DNA from: CAWCGU01 sp963838095
GTDB lineage: Bacteria; Actinomycetota; Thermoleophilia; Solirubrobacterales; 70-9
NCBI GenBank assembly: GCA_963838095.1
Contig: CAWIPO010000008.1
Location: 1,116,001-1,180,000 of the forward strand
Direction of reading: 5' to 3'
DNA length: 64,000 bases
A model generated the notes under the pieces. That model was not told where the DNA came from. It did not search any database and worked only from the letters and a program-made list of their open reading frames with translations. The translations under genes and the position numbers were made by a program. Below are positions 37,781-45,340 of this stretch, piece by piece; position 1 is the stretch's first letter; each line of letters begins with the position of its first letter.

Positions 37781-39466
37781 TTAGGTGGTCGAGGCCGTCA
37801 GCGCCTTGCCGCTGCGGCCGCTTTCGGCATTTCGCAGGCGGGCGACCCACTCGCCGGTATCGATGTGACCGTCCACCAACGCGGCGAGAGCCTCGAGCCC
37901 CGGTGCCTCGATCCCGGCCCTGCCGACGGCGGCGGCGCAAAGCGGCACCGACTCGAGACCCTCCGACGCCTGGCCGATCCGCGCCGGGATCTGCTCCGCC
38001 GGGGTTCCCGTGCCCAGCAGCTCGCCGGCGCGGCGGTTGCGGCTCCCTGGGGCAAGGACGGTCGCGGTCAGGTCGCCGACGCCCGCAAGCCCGGTGAAGG
38101 TGTCGAGGTCGGCGCCGCCTGCGAGCGCGTAATCCACGCATTCGCGCCAGATCTCGGCGGCGGCGATGCCGGCGACGTTGAGCCCGTGGGGCTCCGCCGC
38201 CGCAGCCGCGAGCGCGGCAACGTTCTTGGCTGTTCCGGCCATCTCGACGCCGACGACGTCAGCCGTCCGCTCGCAGACGAGACCCGCCTGGTCGAAGACC
38301 TCTCCGAGCTGGGTGCGAAGGTCCGCGTCAGCGCTCGCGAGCACCAGCGCGGCGGTGCCGACGGCGGCCTCCTTGGCGTGCGCAGGCCCGCCGATGGAGG
38401 CGATCGCCCGCGCCCGCACGCGCTCGCCGACGTACTCGCTCGGGAGCGTGCCCAGCGGCGGGACGAGGCCCTTGGTGAGCAGGAGGACAGACGAGCGCGA
38501 GCCGATGCGGTCGCCGAACGAGCCGACGGCGGTGGGAAGGCTGCTCGACGGGACGGCGAAGCAGATCAGGTCCATCGCCGCGACCTCGATATCGCCCGCG
38601 CGCTTGACCACGAGCCCCTCGGGAAGCTCAACACCCGGCAGGTAGCGCTCGTTCTCGCGCGCCGACGCGATCTCGTCGGCCTGCGTGGCGGTGCGGCAGC
38701 CAAGCTGGACGTCGAGGCCGCCACGCGCCAGCAGCACCGCAACCGCGGTGCCCCAGCTGCCGGCGCCGATGACCGCGGCCTTGCGCAGCGGCGGAAGCCC
38801 TCCCAGCCACTCCCACTGAAGCTCGATGTTCGGCCAGATCCGCGAGGTGACCGTGGTTGCGAGCGAAGGAGAAGGGCGATCGGTGCGCGGAAACGTCATC
38901 GCCCGCCCCGCTCGGAGGGTGACCTTGCGGGGGCGGATCCGCCAGCCACGGCGAACGTGCTCGCTGCCGAAGACCGCGACCGGAAGCACGGCGGCGCCGC
39001 TCTCGAGCGCGATCCGTCCGACGCCGCGCTTCGGCCGCGCCAGCGAGCCGGTGCGGATTCGCGTTCCCTCAGGGAAGATGCACACCGCGCCGCCCCGGGC
39101 GAGGATGCCGAGCGCCGTATCCAGCGTGTCGTCGTCGGACTGGCCGCGGCGAACCGGGAAGGCACCGAGGCGCGACAGGAACCATCCCTGGAGGCGGTTC
39201 TCGAACAGCTCGATCTTGGCGACGTAATGCACCGGCCGCCGCCACGGCAGCAACGTCCCGATCACGAACGGGTCGAGGAAGCTGCGGTGGTTGGCGGCGA
39301 CGATCAGCGGCCCCGTCACCCGGGCGTGCTCGCGACCGTTTCGGGAGAGCCGGAAGTAGAGGAGGAAAAACGGCTGCAGGATCAGCCGGACGAGCACGTA
39401 GAGGACGATGTTCACGCCGCGTTCGCGCGAGTAGGCATGCAGGCGCGCGAGGCGCTCCTCGGTCAT
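37781..39466 (-). CDS. Fused lysophosphatidic acid acyltransferase (PlsC) and glycerol-3-phosphate dehydrogenase (GpsA)
   Basis: An intact 561-residue protein with two enzymes. Residues 1-215 are PlsC-like: a membrane helix (VRLILQPFFLLYFRL), the acyltransferase H-x4-D motif in AANHRSFLDPFVIG (His60, Asp65), and FPEGTR at 131-136 for glycerol phosphate binding. Residues 228-561 are GpsA: AAVIGAGSWGTAVAVLLARG (NAD(P) loop), LTKGLVPPLGTLPSEYV, IGGPAHAKEA, EMAGTAKNVAALAAAA (catalytic Lys) and LAGVGDLTATVLAPGSRNRR. GpsA makes sn-glycerol 3-phosphate; PlsC adds the second acyl chain to give phosphatidic acid. The join near residue 220 is one open frame without shift, so the fusion is real in this sequence. 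Confidence 0.9.
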   Translation of the reverse strand: MTEERLARLHAYSRERGVNIVLYVLVRLILQPFFLLYFRLSRNGREHARVTGPLIVAANHRSFLDPFVIGTLLPWRRPVHYVAKIELFENRLQGWFLSRLGAFPVRRGQSDDDTLDTALGILARGGAVCIFPEGTRIRTGSLARPKRGVGRIALESGAAVLPVAVFGSEHVRRGWRIRPRKVTLRAGRAMTFPRTDRPSPSLATTVTSRIWPNIELQWEWLGGLPPLRKAAVIGAGSWGTAVAVLLARGGLDVQLGCRTATQADEIASARENERYLPGVELPEGLVVKRAGDIEVAAMDLICFAVPSSSLPTAVGSFGDRIGSRSSVLLLTKGLVPPLGTLPSEYVGERVRARAIASIGGPAHAKEAAVGTAALVLASADADLRTQLGEVFDQAGLVCERTADVVGVEMAGTAKNVAALAAAAAEPHGLNVAGIAAAEIWRECVDYALAGGADLDTFTGLAGVGDLTATVLAPGSRNRRAGELLGTGTPAEQIPARIGQASEGLESVPLCAAAVGRAGIEAPGLEALAALVDGHIDTGEWVARLRNAESGRSGKALTASTT

Positions 39467-39478
39467 GTGTGTTCCTAC

Positions 39479-39497
39479 ACGCCTGGGGACGAGGCGT
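39479..39497. repeat. Short hairpin between alcohol dehydrogenase and PlsC-GpsA genes
   Basis: ACGCCT and AGGCGT pair around a seven-base loop, 11 bases after the dehydrogenase stop and 12 bases before the fusion gene on the minus strand. It could be a weak terminator or just chance in GC-rich DNA; no T-run is present. Confidence 0.25.
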
Positions 39498-39507
39498 TAC
39501 TCAGCGA

Positions 39508-40527
39508 TTACCAGGCTGCTTCGATGAGGGTGCGGAGCTCGTCACGGTCGGGCGGGTCGGGGGTCATCCCGAGCTCGCCGCGATCCAATATCGCGGCGAG
39601 CGCCGCCTCGATATCGGCTTCCTGGGCGCCCAGCTCGGACAAGCGCCGCGGCCCGCCGCCGAGTACCTCGATCCGCTCTCCGATCTTCCCTCTCTCGGTG
39701 CCAAGTGCCTCGGCCAACGCTTGAAGCGCCTCAGGCGCCCGCCCCACCATCAGCTCCATCACCCGCGGCAGCATCGCCGCGTTCGTCTCCGCGTGCGGCG
39801 TTCCGAGCACCCGAACCAGGGTCTGGCAGACGACGTGGTGGATCGCGAACAGCGCCGAGTCGATCGCGTGGGCGCACAGCAGCGAGCCCAGTGCGAGGGC
39901 GCCCCGGTCGCGCTCGGCGGGCGGCTGGTCGAGGGAGTGCGCGATCAGCTTCGCGCCGTTCAGCGCCGTCATCCGTGAGACCGGGTTCGCCAGCGGCGTG
40001 TACAGCGAGTCGGCGCCGTGCGCGAGCGCGTTCATCGCGCTCGCGCGCAGCACGGCTTCCGGCTGGCTCGTCATCAGCGCCGGCTCGGCGCAGACCAGAG
40101 CCGGTCGTATCAGGCGCGGGGCGCTGTGACCCTCCGGGAGCCTGTGGATCGTGGTCATCTCCGCGCCCGAGAGCGTCGTCGGAATCGCGCACACCCGGCC
40201 GCCCTTGACCGCAGCGACCGCCTTCGCGGCATCGATCACCCGCCCGCCGCCCAGCGCTACCAGGCTCGGAACCCGCACCTGGTCGAGCACAGCCGCAGCG
40301 GCCTCGGGCACCGGGCCGGGCTGGATCTCGTGCACGACGCCAGCGTCGCCGGCCAGCTCCATTGAGGCGCTTGCCAGCGCCCTCTGTGTGGAAACCAGCT
40401 CGTAGCGCTCCCATCCGTGCTGGCGAATCAGCTCCCGCGCGCCGCTCAGCGCGTCGGGCCCGAACCGGATCGTGCGCTCACCGTCGCGCCAGGTAAAGCC
40501 CTGCGGAAAATCTTCGACGAAACTCAC
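39508..40527 (-). CDS. Iron-containing alcohol dehydrogenase / maleylacetate reductase-like
   Basis: Intact, 339 residues. The N-terminal NAD(P) domain has the GGG motif VPSLVALGGGRVIDAAKAVA and AIPTTLSGAEMTTIHR. The C-terminal helical domain has ASAMNALAHGADSLYTPLAN and FAIHHVVCQTLVRVLGTPHA, with HAETNAAMLP after it, supplying metal-binding Asp/His positions. Maleylacetate reductases end aromatic ring-cleavage pathways and share this length and the GAEMT motif. Generic Fe-ADH activity is the alternative. It starts 28 bp from the divergent tRNA. Confidence 0.82.
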   Translation of the reverse strand: MSFVEDFPQGFTWRDGERTIRFGPDALSGARELIRQHGWERYELVSTQRALASASMELAGDAGVVHEIQPGPVPEAAAAVLDQVRVPSLVALGGGRVIDAAKAVAAVKGGRVCAIPTTLSGAEMTTIHRLPEGHSAPRLIRPALVCAEPALMTSQPEAVLRASAMNALAHGADSLYTPLANPVSRMTALNGAKLIAHSLDQPPAERDRGALALGSLLCAHAIDSALFAIHHVVCQTLVRVLGTPHAETNAAMLPRVMELMVGRAPEALQALAEALGTERGKIGERIEVLGGGPRRLSELGAQEADIEAALAAILDRGELGMTPDPPDRDELRTLIEAAW

Positions 40528-40555
40528 GCTGCCGCAACGCTACTCTCGGCCGAGC

Positions 40556-40629
40556 GCCCGGGTAGCTCAGTTGGCCAGAGCAGCTGATTTGTAATCAGCA
40601 GGCCGCCGGTTCGAATCCGGCCCCGGGCT
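40556..40629 (+). tRNA. tRNA-Thr (anticodon UGU)
   Basis: A full cloverleaf: acceptor GCCCGGG pairs with CCCGGGC, D-arm GCTCAGTTGGCCAGAGC, anticodon stem GCTGA/TCAGC around TTTGTAA (anticodon TGT at positions 34-36), and T-arm GCCGG-TTCGAAT-CCGGC. The discriminator is T at 40,629 and no CCA is encoded, so CCA is added after transcription. It reads ACA and probably other Thr codons by wobble. Confidence 0.95.
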
Positions 40630-40636
40630 CTGCGCC

Positions 40637-40912
40637 TTACCCGCCCTCCCTGAGCAGCCGCTGGAGCTCGGCCTCGACGTCGATCGGCTCCTCGCCGCGC
40701 TCGGCCTGGCGGTAGGCCTTCGCCTCGAGCAGCTGGCGGATCTCGGCCTCACGGATGCGGCCGGGGTCCTCTTCCTCGACCTCCTCGTCGGCCATCAGGT
40801 CGGGCATCTGGCTCTTGGAGGAGCTCTGCACCACGCGGCTGACCAGGGGCAGCGCCAGCAGGCAAACGATGACGACTATGGCAAGGATCAGACCGCCGTC
40901 GATGAGCCGAAC
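40637..40912 (-). CDS. Small single-helix membrane protein with acidic cytoplasmic tail, start codon unclear
   Basis: The frame ending at 40,637 has a GTG at 40,834, but the same frame continues upstream through VRLIDGGLILAIVVIVCLLA, an obvious membrane helix, up to about 40,912. The tail is charged and helical (MADEEVEEEDPGRIREAEIR, then QLLEAKAYRQAERGEEP). In the upstream part no ATG, GTG or TTG occurs. The first codons read GTT CGG CTC ATC, so a start was either changed by an error (GTG to GTT) or is non-standard. Membrane-anchored, unknown function, between the tRNA and the sigH-like gene. Confidence 0.5.
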   Translation of the reverse strand, partial: VRLIDGGLILAIVVIVCLLALPLVSRVVQSSSKSQMPDLMADEEVEEEDPGRIREAEIRQLLEAKAYRQAERGEEPIDVEAELQRLLREGG

Positions 40913-40937
40913 GGTAGCCGCCCGAGGCGGGTGGCGC

Positions 40938-41633
40938 CTAGAGCAGCACCTCGCGCTCGGAGAGGTGGGTGCCGACCTTGCGCTTCACGCGCTGGAGCGC
41001 GTTGTCCACCGTCTTCGTGTCGCAGTCGAGCCGCTCGCCGATCGTCTCGTAGGAGTAGCCGTCGAGGTACAGCGACAGCACCCGGCTCTCGAGCTCGGAG
41101 AGGACGCTGGACAGGCACGCGACCAGGCTCTGCAGCTCCTCGCTGGCGATCACCCGGTTGGCCGGATCGTGGATCGGCGCTCCCGGGAGCAGCTCCTCGA
41201 GCGTCGTATCCGAGTCGCCGGCGGCAGCCGGCGACTGGCCGAACGAGACGTACTGGTTCAGCGGCGCGTGCTTGTTGCGGCTCGCCGTCTTCACCGCGGT
41301 GATGATCTGCCTCGTGATGCAGAGCTCGGCGAAGTTGCGGAAGCTCGACTCGCGGTCGGAGCGGTAGTCGCGGACGGCCTTGTAGAGGCCGAGCAGGCCC
41401 TCCTGGATCAGGTCGTCCGAGTCGCCGCCGAGCAGAAAGTACGACGACGCCTTCAGACGCACGAAGCCGCGGTAGCGGCGAACGATGCGGTCGTAGGCGT
41501 CGGCCTGGCCGTCCTTTGCGAGCGCGACCAGGTAGTGATCATCAAGCTCAACTTGAGGGTCAGACTTGACGTGAGTGCGACCCGCCGGGGGCGTCGCCCT
41601 TACGTGCGCGAATTCCTGGGTAGCTGCGGCCAC
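40938..41633 (-). CDS. SigH-like RNA polymerase sigma factor (sigma-70 family)
   Basis: The GTG at 41,633 is set by AGAGGAGG six bases upstream; the longer frame to 41,807 is its leader. 231 residues: region 2 in YDRIVRRYRGFVRLKASSYF and LGGDSDDLIQEGLLGLYKAV, with SSFRNFAELCITRQIITAVK. Region 4 is LSELESRVLSLYLDGYSYET, then IGERLDCDTKTVDNALQRVK. The pattern is that of SigH of Firmicutes (sporulation/competence sigma) and related actinobacterial factors. Its place just after rlmB and cysS matches Bacillus sigH. It has its own strong promoter. Growth-phase or stress control is likely; sporulation is not implied. Confidence 0.88.
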   Translation of the reverse strand: MAAATQEFAHVRATPPAGRTHVKSDPQVELDDHYLVALAKDGQADAYDRIVRRYRGFVRLKASSYFLLGGDSDDLIQEGLLGLYKAVRDYRSDRESSFRNFAELCITRQIITAVKTASRNKHAPLNQYVSFGQSPAAAGDSDTTLEELLPGAPIHDPANRVIASEELQSLVACLSSVLSELESRVLSLYLDGYSYETIGERLDCDTKTVDNALQRVKRKVGTHLSEREVLL

Positions 41634-41639
41634 TGGATT

Positions 41640-41659
41640 CCTCCTCTGGATTCGAATCC
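41640..41659 (-). promoter_or_regulatory. Ribosome binding site AGAGGAGG preceded by a 12-bp palindrome
   Basis: AGAGGAGG (41,640-41,647) is directly preceded by the perfect palindrome GGATTCGAATCC (41,648-41,659). In RNA the palindrome can fold into a four-pair stem with a UCGA loop touching the Shine-Dalgarno sequence, or in DNA act as a dimer's operator. It fixes the start of the sigH-like gene at 41,633. Confidence 0.6.
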
Positions 41660-41744
41660 GGTGGCGCCCATGCCTCCCGCAGGACGCCCTCTCCTCGTGA
41701 ATCACAGCCCGTACTCTCAGGCTGAGGTTCACCGTTATGGCGGG

Positions 41745-41773
41745 ACTGTAGCCCGCGGGCGTAGTTCTGTCAA
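41745..41773 (-). promoter_or_regulatory. Consensus-like sigma-70 promoter of the sigH-like gene
   Basis: On the minus strand TTGACA (41,768-41,773) and TACAGT (41,745-41,750) are 17 bases apart, nearly perfect -35 and -10 boxes in DNA of about 68% GC. The transcript would begin near 41,738 and have a leader of about 105 bases before the GTG at 41,633. The strongest promoter by eye in the window. Confidence 0.8.
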
Positions 41774-41892
41774 CCCCCGCGGCAACCGAATGCAAGATCG
41801 CGTGCATCCAGGCCGCGCCGATCCCCCTCCTCAGGCACGGATCAGCCCGCGAAGCCGCTTGTCGTCCGAGGCCCTTGTTAGCGCTTGCGCGC

Positions 41893-42567
41893 CTACCCGC
41901 CCTCCGCCAGGCGCTGGCGCACGGCCTCGAATGCCAGCACAGCCGCCGCGGAGGCGACGTTCAGGGAGTCCAGCTTTCCCAGCCGAGGGATCGAGACGAG
42001 GACGTCGCAGCCGTCGGCAACGCGGGGGCGCAGCCCACTCCCTTCAGCACCGAGAACGAGCACGACGCGACCTGTGAGGTCCGGTTCCCAGCCGCGAGTC
42101 GCTGCCGAGGCGTCGGCGCCGTAGATCCAGGCGCCCTGCTGCTTTGCCTCCCCGAGCCAGTCGGCGAGGTTGCGCACCCGGGCGATCGACAGATGCTCGA
42201 CGGCTCCCGCCGAGGCCTTGCACGCGGCGGCGCTGACCGTGGCGGCGCGATGACGCGGCAGCACCACCCCTGCGCATCCAGCCTGCTCGGCAATCCGGCA
42301 GACCGCGCCGAGATTGCGGGGATCCTGAACCTGGTCGAGGGCGATCACGAGCGCCTGCGGGTCGCCGAGCAGCGCGCCGGGGTCGGCGTACGGATACGGC
42401 TCGACCTCGGCGACGATCCCTTGGTGGTCGGGCGAGCCGCACAGCCGCTCCAGCTCCTGATCACCCACCTCCTCCCGCGTCCACTCGCGCAGCACCCGCC
42501 GGCGGCCGCGCCTGGCCTCGGCGACGGGATTGCGCCCGTAGATCAGCTCGGATGCCCCCGCGCTCAC
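41893..42567 (-). CDS. rlmB: 23S rRNA (guanosine-2'-O-)-methyltransferase RlmB
   Basis: Intact, 224 residues, SpoU (SPOUT) family. The N-terminal ribosome-binding part begins LIYGRNPVAEARRGRRRVLR. The knot domain carries the three motifs: VIALDQVQDPRNLGAVCRIA (motif 1), VVLVLGAEGSGLRPRV (motif 2) and VSIPRLGKLDSLNVASAAAV (motif 3). It methylates the ribose of G2251 in the peptidyl-transferase loop. The ATG overlaps the cysS stop by four bases (ATGA), so the two are coupled; cysS-rlmB is a widely conserved pair. Confidence 0.92.
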   Translation of the reverse strand: MSAGASELIYGRNPVAEARRGRRRVLREWTREEVGDQELERLCGSPDHQGIVAEVEPYPYADPGALLGDPQALVIALDQVQDPRNLGAVCRIAEQAGCAGVVLPRHRAATVSAAACKASAGAVEHLSIARVRNLADWLGEAKQQGAWIYGADASAATRGWEPDLTGRVVLVLGAEGSGLRPRVADGCDVLVSIPRLGKLDSLNVASAAAVLAFEAVRQRLAEGG

Positions 42568-43925
42568 CCCGGCGACCGCACCAGCTTCGCCCCGTCCGCT
42601 GTGTCGCGGACCTCCCAGCCGAGCTCCGCCAGCTCGTCTCGGATCTGATCAGCACGCTCGAAGTCCCGGTCGGCGCGCGCCTGCTCGCGCTCGGCGAGCA
42701 GCCGCTCAGCTTCCTCGTCGGGGGCTTCGTCGCCCTCCTCCAGCAGCGATTCGAGGCCCAGGAGGTGGAGCATCTCGGCGACGACAGTGCGCGCGCCGGA
42801 GAGCTCGCGCTTGTGGCCTTCCGTGATCAGGTCAAACAGCTCGGCCAGTGCCCGGGGCGTGTTGAAGTCCTCGGAAAGAGCATCGAGGAAAGCCTCAAGA
42901 CGCTTCGAGACGAAAGGATCGAGCGCGCCCTCATCGCTCGGCACCGCCCGCAAGAAGTTCCGGATTCGCTCCAGCCTCCCCCCCGCCTCCTCCAGCGCCT
43001 CCTCGCTGAACTCCAGCGGCTGCCGGTAGTGGCCCCCGACCATGTAGGCGATCAGCCGCTCCGGGCCGTAGCGGTCGAGCGCCTCGGATAGCTGGAAGAT
43101 GTTCCCGACGGACTTCGACATCTTTTCGGCGTCGAGCTGCAGCATCCCGTTGTGCATCCAGATCCGAGCAAGCGGCTCGCCGCGCCCGGCCTCGGTCTGC
43201 GCGAGCTCGTTCTCGTGGTGCGGGAAGACGAGATCCGAGCCGCCGCCGTGGACTGCGAAGTCCAGCCCCAGCAGCTTCTCGGCCATCGCCGAGCACTCGA
43301 TGTGCCATCCCGGCCGGCCCTTCCCCCAGGGCGAGTCCCATGAGGTGTCTTCGTCTTCCTTCGTCGCCTTCCAGAGCGCGAAGTCGAGCTGGTCCTCCTT
43401 CAGCTGCGCGCTTCCCGCCTCCTCGCCCTGATCCATGTCCTCGGGCCGGTTGTTCGAGAGCTTGCCGTAGCCGGGAAAGCTCCGGACGCGGAAATAGACG
43501 TCGCCGCCGGACTCGTAGGCGTGATCGCGCTCGATCAGGGCCTCGATCAGAGAGACGATCTCGGGGATCGTCTCGCTCGCCAGAGGCTCGGCGTCCGGAC
43601 GCCCGAGGCCGAGACGGTCGGTGTCGGCGACGTACGCATCCGTCATCTTCCGAGCCCAACGGTCCGAGGCCACCCCCTGCTCGCGGGCGGCGGCGTAGAT
43701 CTTGTCGTTGATATCGGTGACGTTCACCACCAGCGTCGGCTCGTACCCCTCGTGCTCGAGGAAGCGCTTCAACAGCGTGAAGACGACGTACGGGCGCGCA
43801 TTTCCGACGTGGATCGGCCCATAGGTCGTCGGGCCGCAGGCGTAGATGCCGACCTTCCTGGGCTCTTTCGGCTGCAGCGATTGGATCTTGCCGCTCAGGG
43901 TGTCGCGGATCCGAAGCTCACGCAC
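42564..43925 (-). CDS. cysS: Cysteinyl-tRNA synthetase
   Basis: Intact, 453 residues. Class I signature GPIHVGNAR at 36-44 (HIGH-like) and KMSKS at 268-272. Zinc ligands Cys30 (YACGPT), Cys211 (IECSAMAEK), His236 and Glu240 (HHENE) read cysteine. NVTDINDKIY and GWHIECSAMAEKLLG are as in the family. It charges tRNA-Cys in the cytoplasm. It stands alone upstream of rlmB and could also be the MshC-type ligase homologue, but the full length with the anticodon-binding C-terminus (LLAEREQARADRDFERADQI) supports CysRS. Confidence 0.93.
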   Translation of the reverse strand: MRELRIRDTLSGKIQSLQPKEPRKVGIYACGPTTYGPIHVGNARPYVVFTLLKRFLEHEGYEPTLVVNVTDINDKIYAAAREQGVASDRWARKMTDAYVADTDRLGLGRPDAEPLASETIPEIVSLIEALIERDHAYESGGDVYFRVRSFPGYGKLSNNRPEDMDQGEEAGSAQLKEDQLDFALWKATKEDEDTSWDSPWGKGRPGWHIECSAMAEKLLGLDFAVHGGGSDLVFPHHENELAQTEAGRGEPLARIWMHNGMLQLDAEKMSKSVGNIFQLSEALDRYGPERLIAYMVGGHYRQPLEFSEEALEEAGGRLERIRNFLRAVPSDEGALDPFVSKRLEAFLDALSEDFNTPRALAELFDLITEGHKRELSGARTVVAEMLHLLGLESLLEEGDEAPDEEAERLLAEREQARADRDFERADQIRDELAELGWEVRDTADGAKLVRSPG

Positions 43926-44042
43926 AGGCGGATCGTAGGGCCACCCGGCGAGTCGGTCCCGGCTTCGATTCTCGCTGTTTGCGGGATTCCACCTCGGAGC
44001 CGCGTTTTCCCGGGAAGCTCACCGATACGCTTCGCCGGTTCG

Positions 44043-45311
44043 ATGGCCGACGTCGTGGGGCAGCGATTCGGGGCCAGTTCGCTTCAGGCGGAGCGCCTGC
44101 GGCGTGTCGTCGCGGCGTTCTCTTCGCTGCCCGAGCGCTATCTCGGCGGTGAGGACGATCTCGACGCCGCCGTCCAGATACGCCTCGGCGACGTCGGACG
44201 CACCTGGGAGGTGTGCCTGAGGGGACATCGCTGTTCCGTCCGCACCTCCCCGCGCCGCGACCCCGACGTGGTCATCGGCACCGACGCCGCAACGTGGCTG
44301 GCGCTGCGCGAGGGACGCATGTCGGGGGTCGACGCCTTCGCCCAGGGCCGGCTGTACGCGCGCGGCAACCTCGACCTGGCACTCGGATTCGAGGGCAAGT
44401 TCAAGCTCCCCGGCGATCGCCCCCCGATGGCCCGCGTCCACGACGTCCGCATCGACGGAGCAACGATCTCAACCCTGACGGCCGGCCACGGACCGGAACG
44501 TGTCATCTGCCTGCACGGCCTCGGCGGCAGCAAGACCTCGTTCTTCTCGACCATCGCCGCACTGACGCCGACCCACACGGTGCACTCGATCGACCTGCCC
44601 GGGTTCGGCTCCTCCTCGAAGCCGGCTCGTGCGCCTTACGACGCCGCCTATTTCGCACGCAGCGTGCGCCGGTTCATGGACGCGCTCGGGATCTCGCGAG
44701 CGCATCTGGTCGGGAACTCGATGGGCGGGCGCGTCGCGATCGAGCTCGCGCTCGTCGACCCCGGCCGCGTGGCGAGCCTCGGGCTGCTCGCTCCGGCGCT
44801 CGCCTGGAAGCGCGGCCGCGAGCTGGCGCCACTCGTGAGGCTGCTGCGGCCCGAGCTGGCGGCGATCCCGCACGCGTTGCGCCAGGCGCGCGTTCGCGAC
44901 CAGCTTCTGGGTCTATTCGCGCATCCCGACCGACTCGATCCGGCGGTCGCCGACATCGCCTGCGACGAGTTCTGCCGCACGTATCGCTCGCTCGCTGCCC
45001 GAATCGCCTTCTACGCCGCCGCACGCAACATCTACCTGGACGCGCCGTGGGGCGAGCGAGGGTTCTGGACCCGTCTGCGGCGGCTGCAGCCGCCGGCGCT
45101 GTTCGTCTGGGGCGACCACGACAGGCTCTGCCCGGCCGGCTTTTCGCACCACGTCGCCGATGTGCTCCCGGGCGCGAAGCAGGCCGTGCTGCCCGAGTGC
45201 GGGCACGTTCCCCAGATCGAGCTGCCGGATCAAACCAATGCCCTGATCACCGAGCTGATCACTGGCGCGAGCCTCTCCGGTGCCCACGAGACGCTGGCCC
45301 GCACTGCCTAG
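44043..45311 (+). CDS. SCP2-like domain fused to alpha/beta hydrolase
   Basis: From the ATG at 44,043 the protein has 422 residues. Residues 25-125 look like a sterol-carrier-protein-2 lipid-binding fold (DVVIGTDAATWLALREGRMS, then GVDAFAQGRLYARGNLDLAL, a typical SCP2 tail). Residues 135-415 are an alpha/beta hydrolase: ERVICLHGLGGSKTSFFSTI (oxyanion HG), HLVGNSMGGRVAIELALVDP with nucleophile Ser226, WGDHDRLCPAG with Asp, and ECGHVPQIELP with His. The fusion suggests hydrolysis of a bound lipid ester. The open frame reaches back to 43,521 but overlaps cysS, so 44,043 is used. Confidence 0.78.
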   Translation: MADVVGQRFGASSLQAERLRRVVAAFSSLPERYLGGEDDLDAAVQIRLGDVGRTWEVCLRGHRCSVRTSPRRDPDVVIGTDAATWLALREGRMSGVDAFAQGRLYARGNLDLALGFEGKFKLPGDRPPMARVHDVRIDGATISTLTAGHGPERVICLHGLGGSKTSFFSTIAALTPTHTVHSIDLPGFGSSSKPARAPYDAAYFARSVRRFMDALGISRAHLVGNSMGGRVAIELALVDPGRVASLGLLAPALAWKRGRELAPLVRLLRPELAAIPHALRQARVRDQLLGLFAHPDRLDPAVADIACDEFCRTYRSLAARIAFYAAARNIYLDAPWGERGFWTRLRRLQPPALFVWGDHDRLCPAGFSHHVADVLPGAKQAVLPECGHVPQIELPDQTNALITELITGASLSGAHETLARTA

Positions 45312-45338
45312 ATTCCCCACCGCCTAGACTTCCCCACC
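45306..45338 (+). repeat. Tandem duplication of about 16 bp at a gene junction
   Basis: GCCTAGATTCCCCACC (45,306-45,321) is followed directly by GCCTAGACTTCCCCACC (45,322-45,338), differing by one inserted C. The first copy holds the hydrolase stop codon. The repeat fills the space up to the GTG of the acyltransferase. Confidence 0.8.
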
Positions 45339-45340
45339 TC

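Noticed and set aside
37865..39724. A 619-codon open frame on the plus strand
   Set aside because: It is the antisense of the intact PlsC-GpsA gene. In GC-rich DNA with high third-position GC the complementary frame stays open; its protein has no fold or motif.
41648..41659. GGATTCGAATCC as the T-arm of a second tRNA gene
   Set aside because: The flanks cannot form acceptor, D or anticodon arms; it lies in the leader of the sigH-like gene.
43521..44042. N-terminal extension of the SCP2-hydrolase frame
   Set aside because: The extension overlaps cysS on the other strand and has no recognisable fold; the ATG at 44,043 begins the conserved part.
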